DNA of 64,000 bases from Chrysomallon squamiferum (taxonomy: Eukaryota; Mollusca; Gastropoda; Neomphalida; Peltospiridae), in the NCBI GenBank assembly GCA_012295275.1, contig CM022672.1:5999943-6063942 (forward strand), written 5' to 3'. Positions 34,082-47,695 of the stretch are shown one piece after another. Every line of letters begins with the position of its first letter. Position 1 is the first letter of the stretch. The notes under the pieces were generated by a model. That model was given only the letters and a program-made list of their open reading frames with translations. It searched no databases and had not been told where the DNA came from. A program made the position numbers and the translations under genes.

Positions 34082-34300
34082 GGGAGCAGAATATCTAGAG
34101 ATAAAAAAATAAATGAACAGTCTATGAATATAATATTGTTCAATAACTGACGTTCAAAATAATATTCGATTAAAAATATATATATATATATATATAGATT
34201 TATCTGTTATGAAAATAAATAAATAATAATTTACCTTCTCTGACTGAAACTAGAATTTTTGAACGCTATGTTATAGAGGTCTGGGAAGTGAAACTACATA

Positions 34301-36278
34301 CAGTGTATTAACCTAACGGTATACTTTTACCTGTGACGTGTGTCTATTTTTGAAAATCACGAGTCAAGTTTTTCTCAGAAAGATAGTCTTACTTGCACTT
34401 GTTCGTGCAGGTCCAGTGAAATTTCAAAGTACACCGGCGAATGCTGATGATAAAAAGAAACGGAAGATAATAACTTTAGAAACAAAATACGATACGTTAA
34501 TTGAACCCCAAACCAGTAAATCCGTTTTGTTTGTGTCAGTCAACTGTATTGAAGATTTTAAAGGATAAAGAAAAATATTTAAATGAGATTAAAAGCACTC
34601 GTTCCTTGCAGGGTACGAAAAAAAGAAGTGGTTAGTTTTATTCCTTGCATGGAAAAATGTTTGTTAATATGGTTAAGTGATTAAACGCAACGATTAAACA
34701 TAGCTATGTCATATGTGCTAAAGCAGTATCTATTTTTAAGATACTTAAAGATAGTTATGAAGGTTACATTGAATAAACATTTATTGCAAGTAATTGTTGG
34801 TTTTATAGATATAAAAAACAAGTTGGTTGGCATAATGTAAAAATATAATGAGATGCTGCAAGTGCTGATACTAAAGCAGCATATCTTTTCCCGAATAAAA
34901 GTAGAAGAAATCATAGAATATCATAATTACACAACAGCACAAATTTTTAATGTGGATGAAACTTGCCTACTTTGGAAGCTTGCGCCTGCAAGAAGAGTCA
35001 TCAATGCCTGGTTTTAAGGCAACTGGGGATAAGTTAACGTTATTGCTTGGAGGTAATGCAGCTGAAGACTCTAAATAAGAAAAACCTGCTTGTGCATCAT
35101 GCAGAAAACCCCAGAGCACTTAAAGGCTTCGACAATTTACACTTCCAGTCATTTGGAAAGTATATAAAAATGCTTTTTTTACTGCTTCACTATTTAAAGA
35201 CTAGTTTACATCTCACTTTGTGAAGACAAAAATATTCCATTCCATGTTCTACTGCTTGTAGATAATGCTCCGGATCACCCACCATTGCAACAACATCAGC
35301 ATCTTAATGTTAGATTAGTATTTATGCCGCCAAATACAACAGCACGTTTGCAACCAATGGACCAAGCCGTCATAGCAACATTTAAATTACATTATCTTCT
35401 GCAAACATTTGATACCTTAATAAATGCTAGTGATAAAAGAAGGAAGGCCAAAACTAAAAGAATTTTGGAAATCATTCAGTGTTCTAGATGCGGTAAAAAT
35501 AACACAAAGAGCATGGAACGAAGTTACATAGAAAAATATGAAAGGAGTCTGCCCTCAATTAACTTACAATTTTGAGGGATTTGAAGAACTGTAGACACTG
35601 TTCAAAATGAAACGGAAATGATCGTTAATAACTTGATGACATAAATTATCTATTTCAAGCACACAACCAAGAGCTTACAGATTAAGATCTCATTAAAATG
35701 GAAGAAAATCGCGAAGAAGCCGAAGAAGAACGTAAAACAGAGGGAACTCCTGTTTATTCCTTCACTCTGAAAGGGCTCAACAAAGCGTTTAGACACATTA
35801 AAAAAGCAATTGAGATTTTTGAAATCCAAGGTATGAATTTCGAATGAAGGCAGATCTAATGAAATCTCATGCTTGCTATCTTGAAATTTATGTTATAAAG
35901 AAAAAATTGTCTTGGAAGAAGGGAAACTGTATTCATTTTTTCTAAAGCAAAAAGAGTCACCTTCTATTTCAAGTGAACCATATGAGAGTGAGAATGAAAC
36001 ATCGATTAATGAATCCACAATGAGCAGCATATAATTCTTTCTTAATCAAGTTGTAAATGATTTAGTGTTTGTTTAATATCTATGACCTATTAAATCATTT
36101 ATTTCTAAATAACCGTTTTATTTCTCCTTATTTAACTTTTTTTTAATGTCAAATCTCATCAGCGAGAACGTAACCTATGTTTTTAACCTTAATTCTATGT
36201 AAATTAGTCTCCCGTTTTACGATACCTTATTTAACAATCGGAAATTTGGAATTACATCGTTCAGCCAAGGTATTACTG
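34301..36278 (+). mobile_element. Decayed Tigger (pogo/TcMar) DNA transposon
   Basis: Transposase pieces in order: KKRKIITLETKYDTL (N-terminal helix-turn-helix) near 34455; FNVDETCLLWK near 34945 with the first catalytic Asp; LTLLLGGNAAED near 35034; LLVDNAPDHPP near 35252 with the second Asp; and VFMPPNTTARLQPMDQAVIA near 35319 with the third Asp. Frameshifts and stops between these pieces show it is dead. The ends CAGTGTATTAACC and GGTATTACTG, each beside TA, are imperfect inverted repeats and set the likely limits. It sits upstream of membrane-RING copy A. Confidence 0.85.
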
Positions 36279-36664
36279 TATGAGGTAGATGTAGAAATAG
36301 TTTATAAGTTAATATGAACATTATAAAACAAGAGTTTATGATTTTCGTTAACTTTATTATTTCATTATCAAATACAGCTATCTGTGATTCTGAAGTCTTT
36401 CATTCATGGTGGATTTCCAACTCGTAATATCGTGTCAGTTGCGTACATGAACATTTAGATTCGTAGCGTCTTCTGTTTCTCTTGGTGGTTACTGAATAAC
36501 AATAAAAATAACTGTTATCAAACAAATACAACAGTAGCATCAGTACTAACAACAACAACAACAATGATGTCAGCTTTAAGATAAACACAAAAAATATTAT
36601 TTTCTGGCAATTCCTGTGCTATAGAACCAATTTTCAAAATGATAAAACCTCGAGTCAGTAAAAG

Positions 36665-36755
36665 GCACAAAAACACTTTCTTTTGTTAATGCAATTAATC
36701 TTTTGTAATGCTTTATAACACTTACATATAAACTGAATTTTAAATAACACTGAAG
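36665..36755. repeat. Duplicated intronic block, copy 2
   Basis: Partner of 33840-33925, same orientation, roughly 85% alike by eye. It lies on the 3' side of the helix exon of the RING-less duplicate, as its partner does in copy A. Confidence 0.85.
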
Positions 36756-36877
36756 AAAAAACTAAAGTTTTATTATGCGTCACTGTTTCTTTTATTTTTT
36801 AAGCTATAGTTTTTAAAAAACAAATCGAAAAAAGAAAATTCCTAATTTTTGGTTTTGCAGGGTAAATATTCCGACAA

Positions 36878-36991
<114 letters not shown>

Positions 36992-37183
36992 ATTTTGAAA
37001 TTGTTGTAATGTTAATGTAGTCACTCACGTTTAGTCCTGATGTACATGCACATCGACATTTACATTTGTTTCTACCTTGGGGCTATCTACTATTAAAATA
37101 ACTACAGCAATTGCTAAGCCCACCGCAACACCAGCAAGAAACTGAATCATTTTCACAGTGTTTGGAAAGTAGAGAAAGCCGCA

Positions 37184-40100
37184 CCTGCAATAACAGTATG
37201 ATGATAATGATAATGATGACGATAATAATAATAATAACAACAACAACACCAATAACAACAACAATCTCAAGAACAACAAATTACAAAAATAATTATCTAT
37301 ACAAAGTAAAAACAGCATATTCTTCAAAAAGTTATGTTGTTATTTTTGTTGCTTTATACTTTGAAACACTGACAATTACAAGATACTTACGTGGAATCTA
37401 CAATAATTTTTCAAAAATAATGACAAAAACGTATTTCTTAACAAGGTGGAGTCACTTCTGATTTCAGATAAAATATAAGGATTTTCAGATTTCCCGGAAA
37501 TTTCATTTACGCGTTTAACTATAAATATAGTAACTGGTTTACCCCGTTCATTTATGGATGGGTAACAAATAATGTTTTAAATAAATAAATTAAAAATAAT
37601 AATAATAAAATGAATTGTTTATATTACATTCAGAACATAATTATGAAGAGGTTAATATATTTAATTTTTAATGTTTCAGTGTTTTAAGATAATTTGCTTT
37701 ATGCTTGGTTGCTTACAAGTTGCAATGTTTATTTGGGCACTTTGCCAGATTCTCCGAAAATCTGCCATCATAATTATTATGTCGTTATATATGTATGAAA
37801 TCGAAAAAGAATAATTTTAAAAGGAAAAAATGATTAGAAATAAATTACATATGTATCGATGTATGCATCTTTTTGCATAAAGTTAGTATTTCAAAGTTCA
37901 AGAACATAATGGTTATGTATGTTAAGAGGCCCAAATGAGGATGTACCATTAATAATGTGTCATCTCAAGTTAATGTAGGTTGAAATTTTGGTTGTATACT
38001 TTTTATATTAAGATACAAATACTCTCATTAACTATATAAGATCAAATCAAAATGAAAAGATCTAAGCAGTGCTATAAATTATTTAAAGGACACTAATAAT
38101 AAATAAATAAATAAATAAAATAATAACAATAATAAACAGTCCGAGTAAATATTTGCAAAGTGCTGCATTATAAGGGTTTTGGGGTTTTATTAATTTTTAT
38201 TATTATTATTATTATTATTGTAATTATTATACATCTGTCAATGGAATAACATCTCAGAAGTATGTTATTTTATTACATATTTTATTATTAACAATTACTG
38301 GTGTTAACAAATAAAACAATATTTTGAATATTAATTTTGTGTAAACAAAATCTGTTAACCAAGTAGTTTTTAATATGCTGCAGTCCAGTGTGAAATAAAA
38401 TGATACTCAATCATTATTTTGCCAGAAAACAAAAAACCAACAAAAAAAACAACAACAAAACAAAACAGATAACAAAGAAAAGAACCCTTGCAAATAACTT
38501 TAATTTTTACAACAAACATAATACATTTCATAAGATAATCAGTATTAGTGTCTGTATCAAGAGATCATACATATAAATATAGATACTAACACTGAACATT
38601 AAATTCACATGATAAAATATTCTACTTAACAAAATCATAAAATCTACACCGGCACTTCATTATTTATACAGACCATCTTGTTCTTTCTTTTTTTTTTTTT
38701 TTTCTTTTTTTTTTTCAATAATTATTCAAAATATTCATTTATATATATATATATATATAAAAAAAAAAAAATTAAAAAAAGAAAGAAAGAAAAAGTAAAC
38801 CTTTTAACAAACAGAGCAGCATAAACAATAGCTAGCCAATGTAAGAAAAATAAACCAGAATTCTGTATCTGTATTAGGAAATACATCTTTATAAAAAAAA
38901 AAAAAAGTAAAGAAATAAAGAAAAATCACACCAGACAATTTAAATTCACACAAATTTATCATTTTAAACATTAATAGATATGATTTAAGAAAAAGGGTGA
39001 ATGTGCCTAAAATAAATTTTGTTGTGCAAAATTAAAACACTTCCAAATGAATCTGTATATGAATGCTATTAGTGTAATTTTGCCATTTTCTTAAACATTT
39101 TCTAATAAAAAATGTTTTATTATTAATACTATACTTTAAACAAATTCTTCAGAAATTAATAACAGGAATGAATATTAATCAACCATCAACATAATAGAAG
39201 TGAACATTAATTAATTATTAACATTCTGATAACAAAATTCAGCCTGTTATTCAGAACTGAAAAAAATAAAAATAAAATAAAAATATTAAATAAATATATT
39301 TAAAAAAAATGAATTAAGTTTAATTACGAAAGTTGAAAATTTAATAACATTAGTAATAATATATACACATACACACATACATACATACATATGTACATAG
39401 AGAAATTTTAGTTAACAGCCACCCAAGGTAGTAGAAAAGAAGACATTTAAATGTATAATCTTGCTGATTAATGGATGTAAATGTTGCCTCGTAACACAGG
39501 TGACTGCATCAGCCTGTATAACCACACACACACACACACAATCATGCACACACAACACAATAATACACCTATACACATACAGTCACATACACATATAAAT
39601 AAAATTATCTTCTCTTTTTCTACTAAAATTATTACAAGTATTTTTTAACAGATTTTATATTAATTATAATTAAAACAATTTTTACTCAAAACATTTCAAA
39701 TTAACAGTGATTAACATATTATGGCTCTCAGCTTTTGTTTCTGAATTATTACCATCAATGGAGTTATTGAATTATTAGAATGGTAACATTGGTTAGGCAA
39801 AGTAAACTTAAACAATTAAACACATTTTTAAATGAGAATTTCATTAATAGTGCAGCCTTCACAACCTTATACAATAAAAATACTAACAACAATTTTCATT
39901 GTAATCATGAAATAATTTTGTAGCTACCTAGATTTGTGGTCCCTGCCAATTAGGATTTTTTCTTCTTCTTTTTCTCTGCATCAGTATTTTTTTGCTTTAA
40001 GAATGACTGTATTGTTATATTTCTTCAATTGCTTTTCTCTATTCTTATAAATTCTTTCACATATAACATAATGTATATCTGCACAGATAATGATTGTATT

Positions 40101-41383
40101 TCTTTTTCTTTGTTTTGGGGTCGTTTTTTCTTGTTGGTTTCTTTTTTAACAATGCAGCCAGCCCCCCCCAAAAAAAAAAACCCACTATACATTGTTTAAA
40201 ATGTACTGTGTTTATGAAAATAATAATAAAAAAATTATAAGTTAACACTTATTACAAAATAGTGTTTCAGACATTTGGAGAAAATGTTAAAAATTTAATA
40301 TATCAAAACAAACCCCCATATCATATATCTCAGAGAAGCAGAATTTCAATGCAACTGCATTATTTGAGTGATGACAAAAAGACTTAAAGCTTTTATTTTA
40401 ATACTGCAAATACTGTAGATACTAAGCTGAACATGATCATAATGGCAGTCTTCAATTAATGTTAGCCTCTCAATTTCGATCTCTTTGATTCCATGCGACT
40501 TGCATGGCAGTTGTAGACGATGTTTCACCTTTTCTCGTGTGATCATCAGCTTGTTTCAAAAAAGTTCATGTTGCTTTTTATTCATCACTAAATGAATGCA
40601 TAGTTTCTATCTGATTATTACTTGGTTTTAAATCTTTTAATTATTTCAGGGTTTTATTTATATTTTAGCTTTTTCTTATCACGAACACAGTTTGTTGTTG
40701 GTTAACTGAAATAGTGAACTCATCACACTATGACGTAACCTAGGAGGTGACCTGCTATGGAAATGGCAGAAAATGACTGCAAAATGAAATAAAAGGCAAC
40801 AGCAGTTCATAAAACCATGTGAAACTGAAACTTGGTAAAGTAGGAGATTGTATTATTTACATATTTGGTACTTACATCGAAGCATCCAGTGTTTAAAAGG
40901 AATTACAGGAATGGAATCTGTTCTGGTATTCATTTTGTAAAGATTGTTTTTGCACAAATTAAATTTAAAAAAACAACAAAAACCTCATAATAATCATAAT
41001 CACAATCAGAAACATATAAATGAAATACAATAAAAATTAACAAATAAAATGCTCCTGAAATTTAAAACATTAAAAATCATTAAGTACTGAAAAATAGAAT
41101 TAAAAAAAAAAGAAAACAAAATAAAATAATAAAATTAAAAAAGGGAGAAAATCTATGTTCTTATCACATAAATTAAAAGAATTAAAAAACTGTTTTTACC
41201 AAAATGATTAAATTTTTTGTTTTGTTTTACCATGTTTTCTCAAATTATTCACTCGATATTAATAAGTATTATTTACAAATTTAAAAATAAAAATATTTCA
41301 TAATCACGCTTTCATGCTGAAAAGTAGAAAACTGTAAAACATTTTGCTTAACCATTTTTTTGCTTTCTTTTCTTTAAAGGCAG
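37184..41383. other. Gene-free interval
   Basis: AT-rich sequence with (AAC)n/(AAT)n near 37230-37265, (TTA)n near 38195-38220, short (CATA)n and (CA)n near 39360-39600, and many A/T runs. The right end probably includes the 3' UTR of the membrane-RING gene ending at 41384. A 66-codon minus-strand frame at 40346-40546 has no family resemblance or clear splice sites and is not called. Confidence 0.5.
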
Positions 41384-42401
41384 CTAATATCTCGAAGAAG
41401 AAAAATCGTAAGCCTGGATGTATTTTCTACAAAATGGACACAGCCTGTCTCCTTCTGAAATGATTTTGTTGACGCAGGTGTAGCAGATGTCTGAGTGGTG
41501 GCAGGGATACATCTGTACTGAGTAACGTAGCCATTCAAAGCAGACTGCACATTCAGGTGCTTCTTTTTCTCGTGAAGCTGACTCTTGTGAAGCTGCGTTT
41601 CTATTCCCACGTGCCTGTGGCATTCGATGTCTCGTTGTGTTTGGTCGGTTTTCTGAAAAAAACATTTCATAAAGGTGTTATGGCACCATACTGAGAGATA
41701 GGTATTTTGTCTCTCTTTGGGAACTGTTAATAATGATTTTAAATACTTAATACCAAATGCAAGGTGAATTTGAAAAAAATATGATCAGTATCATCTGTTT
41801 ACAGCTGCACTTAATTATGTTGAAACACAAAACAAGTAGTGACATCTAATGCCTGTTAAACAAAAGAAAGGAACATTTTATTTCACCATTCTGATTTGTT
41901 AAACTTGAGTTAAGGATAATGTAATTATATGATTTACAATCTCTAAATTAAATGTTCAGTGAAAACATTTATTAATAATTCCTCTGATGATTAATTTGTA
42001 AAAAAACAATATTTATTATTAGATTTTGTTTCACATATTGATCCTATTCTTAAAAAGCACATGCTGTGAAAAAATCCAAGAATAAAGCCAAATGGTTTTT
42101 TTTCTTTGAATATGCTTTTATGCTCTAACTCAGTGTATTGTAGTTGCTTCTTTAGTATTACATCTTTTAGATTAAGGTTAATTAAAAAGTGAGAAGAGCA
42201 GAAAGTGAAAAATGAATTTGGATTAATTTTCCTTCTCAAACTACCAGAATGACAACTTGAATCCTTTGGTCTATCTATGTGAATTCCAGGTTCAGAAACC
42301 ATATACGCATTTCCATTTTGTGTAATTCTTCTATACAAATACAAAGCAACTGCCAATGTAGCAGCAAAAGGCACTGCAATAGTCATTATAGATCCCAACA
42401 T
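41384..42401 (-). CDS. Single-helix membrane RING finger protein (copy B)
   Basis: Two coding exons, 42401-42245 and 41652-41384, joined in phase 1, give 141 residues. Exon 1 starts MLGSIMTIAVPFAATLAVAL, a membrane helix at about residues 5-23 followed by YRR. Exon 2 ends in a complete C3HC4 RING: C87-x2-C90, C103-x-H105, C109-x2-C112, C124-x2-C127, in CAVCFEWL, YPCHHSDICYTC and LCPFCRKYI. Architecture, phase-1 intron position and C-terminal RING match copy A at 32.2-34.1 kb, so the two are paralogues. An E3 ubiquitin ligase role is the usual one for such RINGs; substrate unknown. An acceptor 16 bases upstream of ATG (exon start 42417) implies a 5' UTR exon, possibly the one ending at a CAG|gtacat donor at 43986, head to head with SURF1. 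Confidence 0.88.
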
Positions 42402-42417
42402 GTTCTTCTTCTGACAT

Positions 42418-44200
42418 CTGGAATTAGAAAAATAAAACATTATTGTATCATGTAATTTCAAAGTTTGTTTATAAAGAAATTTTGGTCCAGGTAATTCCTC
42501 TGAAATTCAGGTCAAAATGCTATGCATCCATAGTGTAGTTCAAATAGCTAAAATACATTTTGTTTTTAAAAAAACAAAAGAAAACCATAAAAAAAAAACC
42601 CAACAACATAAGAATAATAATAATAAGAAGTCAAGTTGTATGGAGACTTAATACATCATGTAACGCTGTTTTCAAAATGTTGATTAGCTGTATAAAGAAA
42701 ACTGGTGTATTTGTTTATTTCATAATTTCTGTCAAAATAGTAGAACTACAAGCAATTCAACCAATTTCACTGTGACAAGTTAGAGTAATAGAAAAGCAAT
42801 AACATTCTTTATCGTTACTGTTAGCTAACAGTAATAGCATGTTTCAGATAAATTGTTTAATTCTTAAACATAACATTTTAACTCACATAATACACAGTGG
42901 ACCCTTAAAAGTTGAACACAATCATTTGCTTTTTTTGGGACAATTGTGTCTTCAATTTTGTTTTCAATATTTAAAATGGATTTTTCTCATGTTTTCTGGT
43001 TGAGATTCAAATTGTTTGAGTACTGAACATTTGAAAATCCACTTTTCTTATAAATCACAAATATTTATAACAACAAAACCTAGTGTGTATCTTTTGAAAA
43101 GACATTCTATGAATATGCAAGAGTTATTAGATTTTCGGTATTATATGTGCATGTATCCCCTCTAAAAAATGTTGTTGTTTTTTCATTTATATTTATTCAA
43201 CTTTTTATACATATTAAATTGTGAGTGGTCTTTTTATACACATTAAAAGGTGAGTGGTTAAATAGAGCAAACAGAAGTAAACAATTCTTCAACATTTCAA
43301 GTGATAATAATCAGAGGAGAGGCGGGAGGAAATCATTCCTGATTTTTAAAAACATTTACTTGTTTATTGTGAATCTCATATCATCAGTAATTAAAATAAA
43401 TTATTTCACATCCAAGTTAACTGCTAGAAAGATGTCACGTGCTATAATTAATGTCATGTAATCAGTCCACTGATATAATGCATTATAACCACATTTACAA
43501 ATCCTAATATTGTTACGAAAACATAGTATTATATCCACAATATAATTCTGTGACACATGAAAGATTTCATTAACAGTGATTAAGTATTTAATCTTTTTAA
43601 TCAATTATTAACAGATGTACATGTAGTTATAAATGCACAAATTTCCAATGGACATGTTTTCATTTTGAGAATAATGAAACTAATGTCATTTCTAACAATA
43701 ACCTTAATATTATCAAAAAATAAAATAAGTTTTAGTCTTTCTGGAGATCTTTAATCCGTTATCCGTTTTCTTTATTACAACTTACATTAATTAACCATTT
43801 ATATCGGTACTGTTAAGAGAATGTGTTGAAAAATATAAACATGGCACTTTGGTCAAAACAAATGAAGAAACTGAACAAATATAGCGTTGCATGATTACTG
43901 CATTAGCATTACAACCGATTCTATTAGAAAAAATAAAATGAAGCGAATCTATTGACTGTAATGTTATTCCATATTTTAGATGTACCTGCCAGTTCGAAAG
44001 CGAAATTCACAATTAATGTTATTGAGCTTCCAGTTTGTTGGAAGTGATTTCCTGTTATTTATGACTGGTTATAGTCACTAATATACAACTACGTTAAATG
44101 AAATAATAAAAAAGCGTAACGCGGGAAGTTTACATAGCCTAAACTGATTCTTCAAAAAAGTTGAGTCTTTAAGAAACAGTCTATGTGAACGTGATTGAAA
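42418..44200. other. Interval between membrane-RING copy B and SURF1
   Basis: AT-rich sequence with no coding exon seen. A minus-strand donor at 43986 could end a non-coding first exon of RING copy B (about 43986-44060), which would leave a short shared promoter before the SURF1 start codon at 44201. Confidence 0.4.
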
Positions 44201-47200
44201 ATGCTGGTGAGTGACGTTTTATTAATATATATATATATTTTCCAGTTTAGCAGTATTTGAATAATATATCTGCAGTGCAAGAATTCAGACATTGTCATTT
44301 GCAAAGATAAATTATTTAGGATTGTTATTTTCTAATATCTGATGTAACTAATCATCATTATCATGCCATGACAGTTTTTGACATTAGTCCGCAAGACTTG
44401 CAAAGGTACGGTGCCGTTTGAAATTACCATGTTCCTGGACATAAATGATATTTTTACTGGTTTGGTTTAATAAAGGGAAAAAGTTCATTGCAATATCTCA
44501 ATAATATTTATATATACATAAAAAAAAAAGTGTCAGCACTTGCAAATTATCACCCATTTGTACTTAAAATTTATTTTTATAGGAGGGGAGAGAACTCATG
44601 ATATTTGCGACAGCTGAGTACATATTAATTATTTTTAAGGCCATTTTTGATAATAAATCCTACTATATATAAAATCATACTAATTAGAGTGAAATATGTA
44701 GGAATATGTTAATAATTATATTTTGAATTAAATAAAATCACATAAATTACTTTTATAATTTTAATTTAATCTTTTAAAATTTTTCTTCTTGTTTTTGTAT
44801 TTTCATTTTACTTTTGAGAGTTTCTGCTAGGAATATAGAGATATGTTCATATAATTCAGTAATTTGTATTTTCTGATTTTCAACTGATTGTAAATAACAT
44901 ATTTGACAGTTTCGCACACAGACATGTCGGTGTCTGATAAGATTGTGCAGCAGCAACGCCAGCAGCCAGGCAGAAAGGCAGACACCCAGACTGTCCAAAG
45001 CACTGAGACCTAAAAAGACGTTTGGAGAAGGAGGTTATATTTTGCTGGTAAATTTTTATTTTATTATTTTTTTTATTTTGTTTTTGCTGATTTTGTAGTT
45101 GAAGACAACATTACTTTTGTGCTTAGTCTGAAAAAAAAAAAGAGAAGAAAAACAAGGATCAACATTTAAAATATTGTCTTATACAACTTTTCTTTATTTT
45201 CTTTTTTTCTTTTTTTAAATTTAATCTGCTTAGCATCAGAATCGTATCAGTTATAATAATTTTGATAGTTGGTAAATATTGTAGACAGATGTAAGAATAT
45301 ATGCTAACGTTTTATACAAACTATATCATGTTATTTATTTTTTTATTTTCATTTTCTGACATTTTTCAGTCATTAAAAATTACTTGGTTTTTTGTCTCCC
45401 CTAATTTTTATTTTTTATTATTTTTTTATCATTGAAAAAATGTTTTTCTAGTATTTGGATTATCTACAGATATTTTAACATCTAAAGAGTAACAAACAAG
45501 TAAAATTTAAAATGGAGCAAATGGTACCTGACACGCTATATCAGTATGTTTTTTTTTGTTCTTAAAAAAACAACAAATTTACTTTATAAATATTATTCAG
45601 TTATCATTTTATATGATGCAACAGTAATACAGTAAACATAATGCAGATCTAACCTGTAGGTATAGAAAATGACGCATTGTTGTTTTTGCATCTGAAGATT
45701 GTCCCTATTGCAACTTTCGGTCTGGGAGTGTGGCAGGTACAACGCTGGAGATGGAAACTGAAGTTAATAGAAGACATGGAAGCGAGAACAAGAGCAGCAC
45801 CTGTTCCATTGCCTTATGAGTATGTAACCAATTCTCATACATTAATTTTTATATAATATAAAAATGAATTTTTTAATCTTTCAACATGTGAGAAATTAGC
45901 CCATGTGGATTAATTTTTTGGGATAATGTGTAAAATACGTTTATATGCTAATAATTGTAAATAACAAATTCTCATTTTACGAGAGTATTCTAACAAATGA
46001 GTAATGAGTACTCATTTGTTCATTTTCTGATAATATAAATAAATATATAAAAATATTGTAACGAGTGAGTCATAAGTACTCGTTCACTAATTCCTAAAAA
46101 TATTTTGTTACTATAATAGTACTGAGAATTAGCTTAATTCCATTTATGGAAAATTAGTGGCTGTTATAATGAAACAATAAAATACATATTTAATTTGTCT
46201 GTTTTAGAAACTTTTCTTTTACTACAGTAAGATAGTTACTTCAACATTACATGTCAAGTCTCAAACTTTCAAAGATTGTTCAAATAAATATTGTGCATGT
46301 GTGTGTGCATGAATATGTGTTCACATAGGATAAAACATACATGCAGCTGTATTTTATCATTATGTTTTTTTTGGCATATCTTTATTCTGTATACATACCA
46401 GTTCTGGGCATCATTTGAACTGTTACTTGACATTTTTCTTTTAGCTTAGATGAGCTGAAAGATCTGGAGTACAAGAAGGTTAATGTGACTGGAACGTTTG
46501 ACCACAGTCGTGAAATGTATATTGGGCCTCGGAGTAACACCCAGTCTGACAACTCAGGGGGTGGGATGATGGGTGGTTCCTCCAGCACTGGTATCAATGT
46601 AGTGACTCCATTCAAGCTGTCAGACAGAGAGTAAGTCGAGTTTTTAAATAATTTAAATATCATTATGTTTATATTCTAAATAGCTTCTTTTTTTTTTCCA
46701 GTAAATATATGATTGAAAATCACCTTTTTAAGAGTTAGTGATTGTTAAAAATTATATGTATATATTTTTTTTTTTTTTTTTTTTTTTTTATATATATATA
46801 ATCTAAATGTTAGATGTTAAGAAAGTCTCTCTTTTTTTTATGTTTTTAAAAATAAATATATTGACTTTTTCTTTTTCTTTCTTTCTTTTTTTTTTTTTTT
46901 TTTTTATAATTGTGTTAAAAATTTAATTTCTACAGCTTAACCATACTGGTGAATCGTGGATGGGCACCAAGCAATTATTCAAAAACTGATAAGAAGAAAG
47001 CTGGCCAAGTGAGTCTTTCTGTTCATATTTTTGTAAAAAACTTTTAGCTGCTATTTGTTTTGTTTATTAATGGAATATATAATAAATAATAACCTAATTA
47101 TCAGATAGATTATAGATCTTTTTCCAATACATTTATCAAGCAGCTTAGATTAAAATCTGAAAAACATAAATCTAAAATTTTGTTATATGTAGACTTTTAA

Positions 47201-47660
47201 TTTGTCTTCAAAGTTAACTGTTATAATAAATTAAAAGAATCATGCAACAGTGATGTAATAATATTATTAATAATAATAAAACTGTAAATGTTTTGTTGAT
47301 ATATCAAGATTTTTCAGTAATAAAAATTAAATATAATACTATTTTACAGATCTGATATTAGGTTAAAAATTAAATGACTATCCATTTCTTCTCCAAAATG
47401 TATTAGCAAGAAAAATTTACCTGCTGTAGTTAAATCATTTTCACTTTTTTGTTGTTTTTTTGTTATCAGATTGAAGGAGAGGTATCTCTAACAGGTGTGG
47501 TGAGAATGAATGAAAAAGTAAGTTTTATTCTGTAACAAAGATATTCTTTATAACTATCTAAGTTAATATTTTCTTCAGATTTAATTGAGAAAGTAAGTTT
47601 CATTCTCTAACAAAGATATTCTTTATAACTATCTAAGTTAATATTTTCTTCATATTTAAT

Positions 47661-47695
<35 letters not shown>

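Noticed and set aside
35285-35575. 96-codon frame as a host gene
   Set aside because: Its sequence (PPNTTARLQPMDQAVIATF) is the DDE domain of a broken Tigger transposase whose other pieces lie in other frames nearby.
40346-40546. 66-codon minus-strand frame with mixed composition
   Set aside because: No recognised motif and no clear splice sites or promoter; it is only slightly longer than chance expects. RNA-seq would decide.
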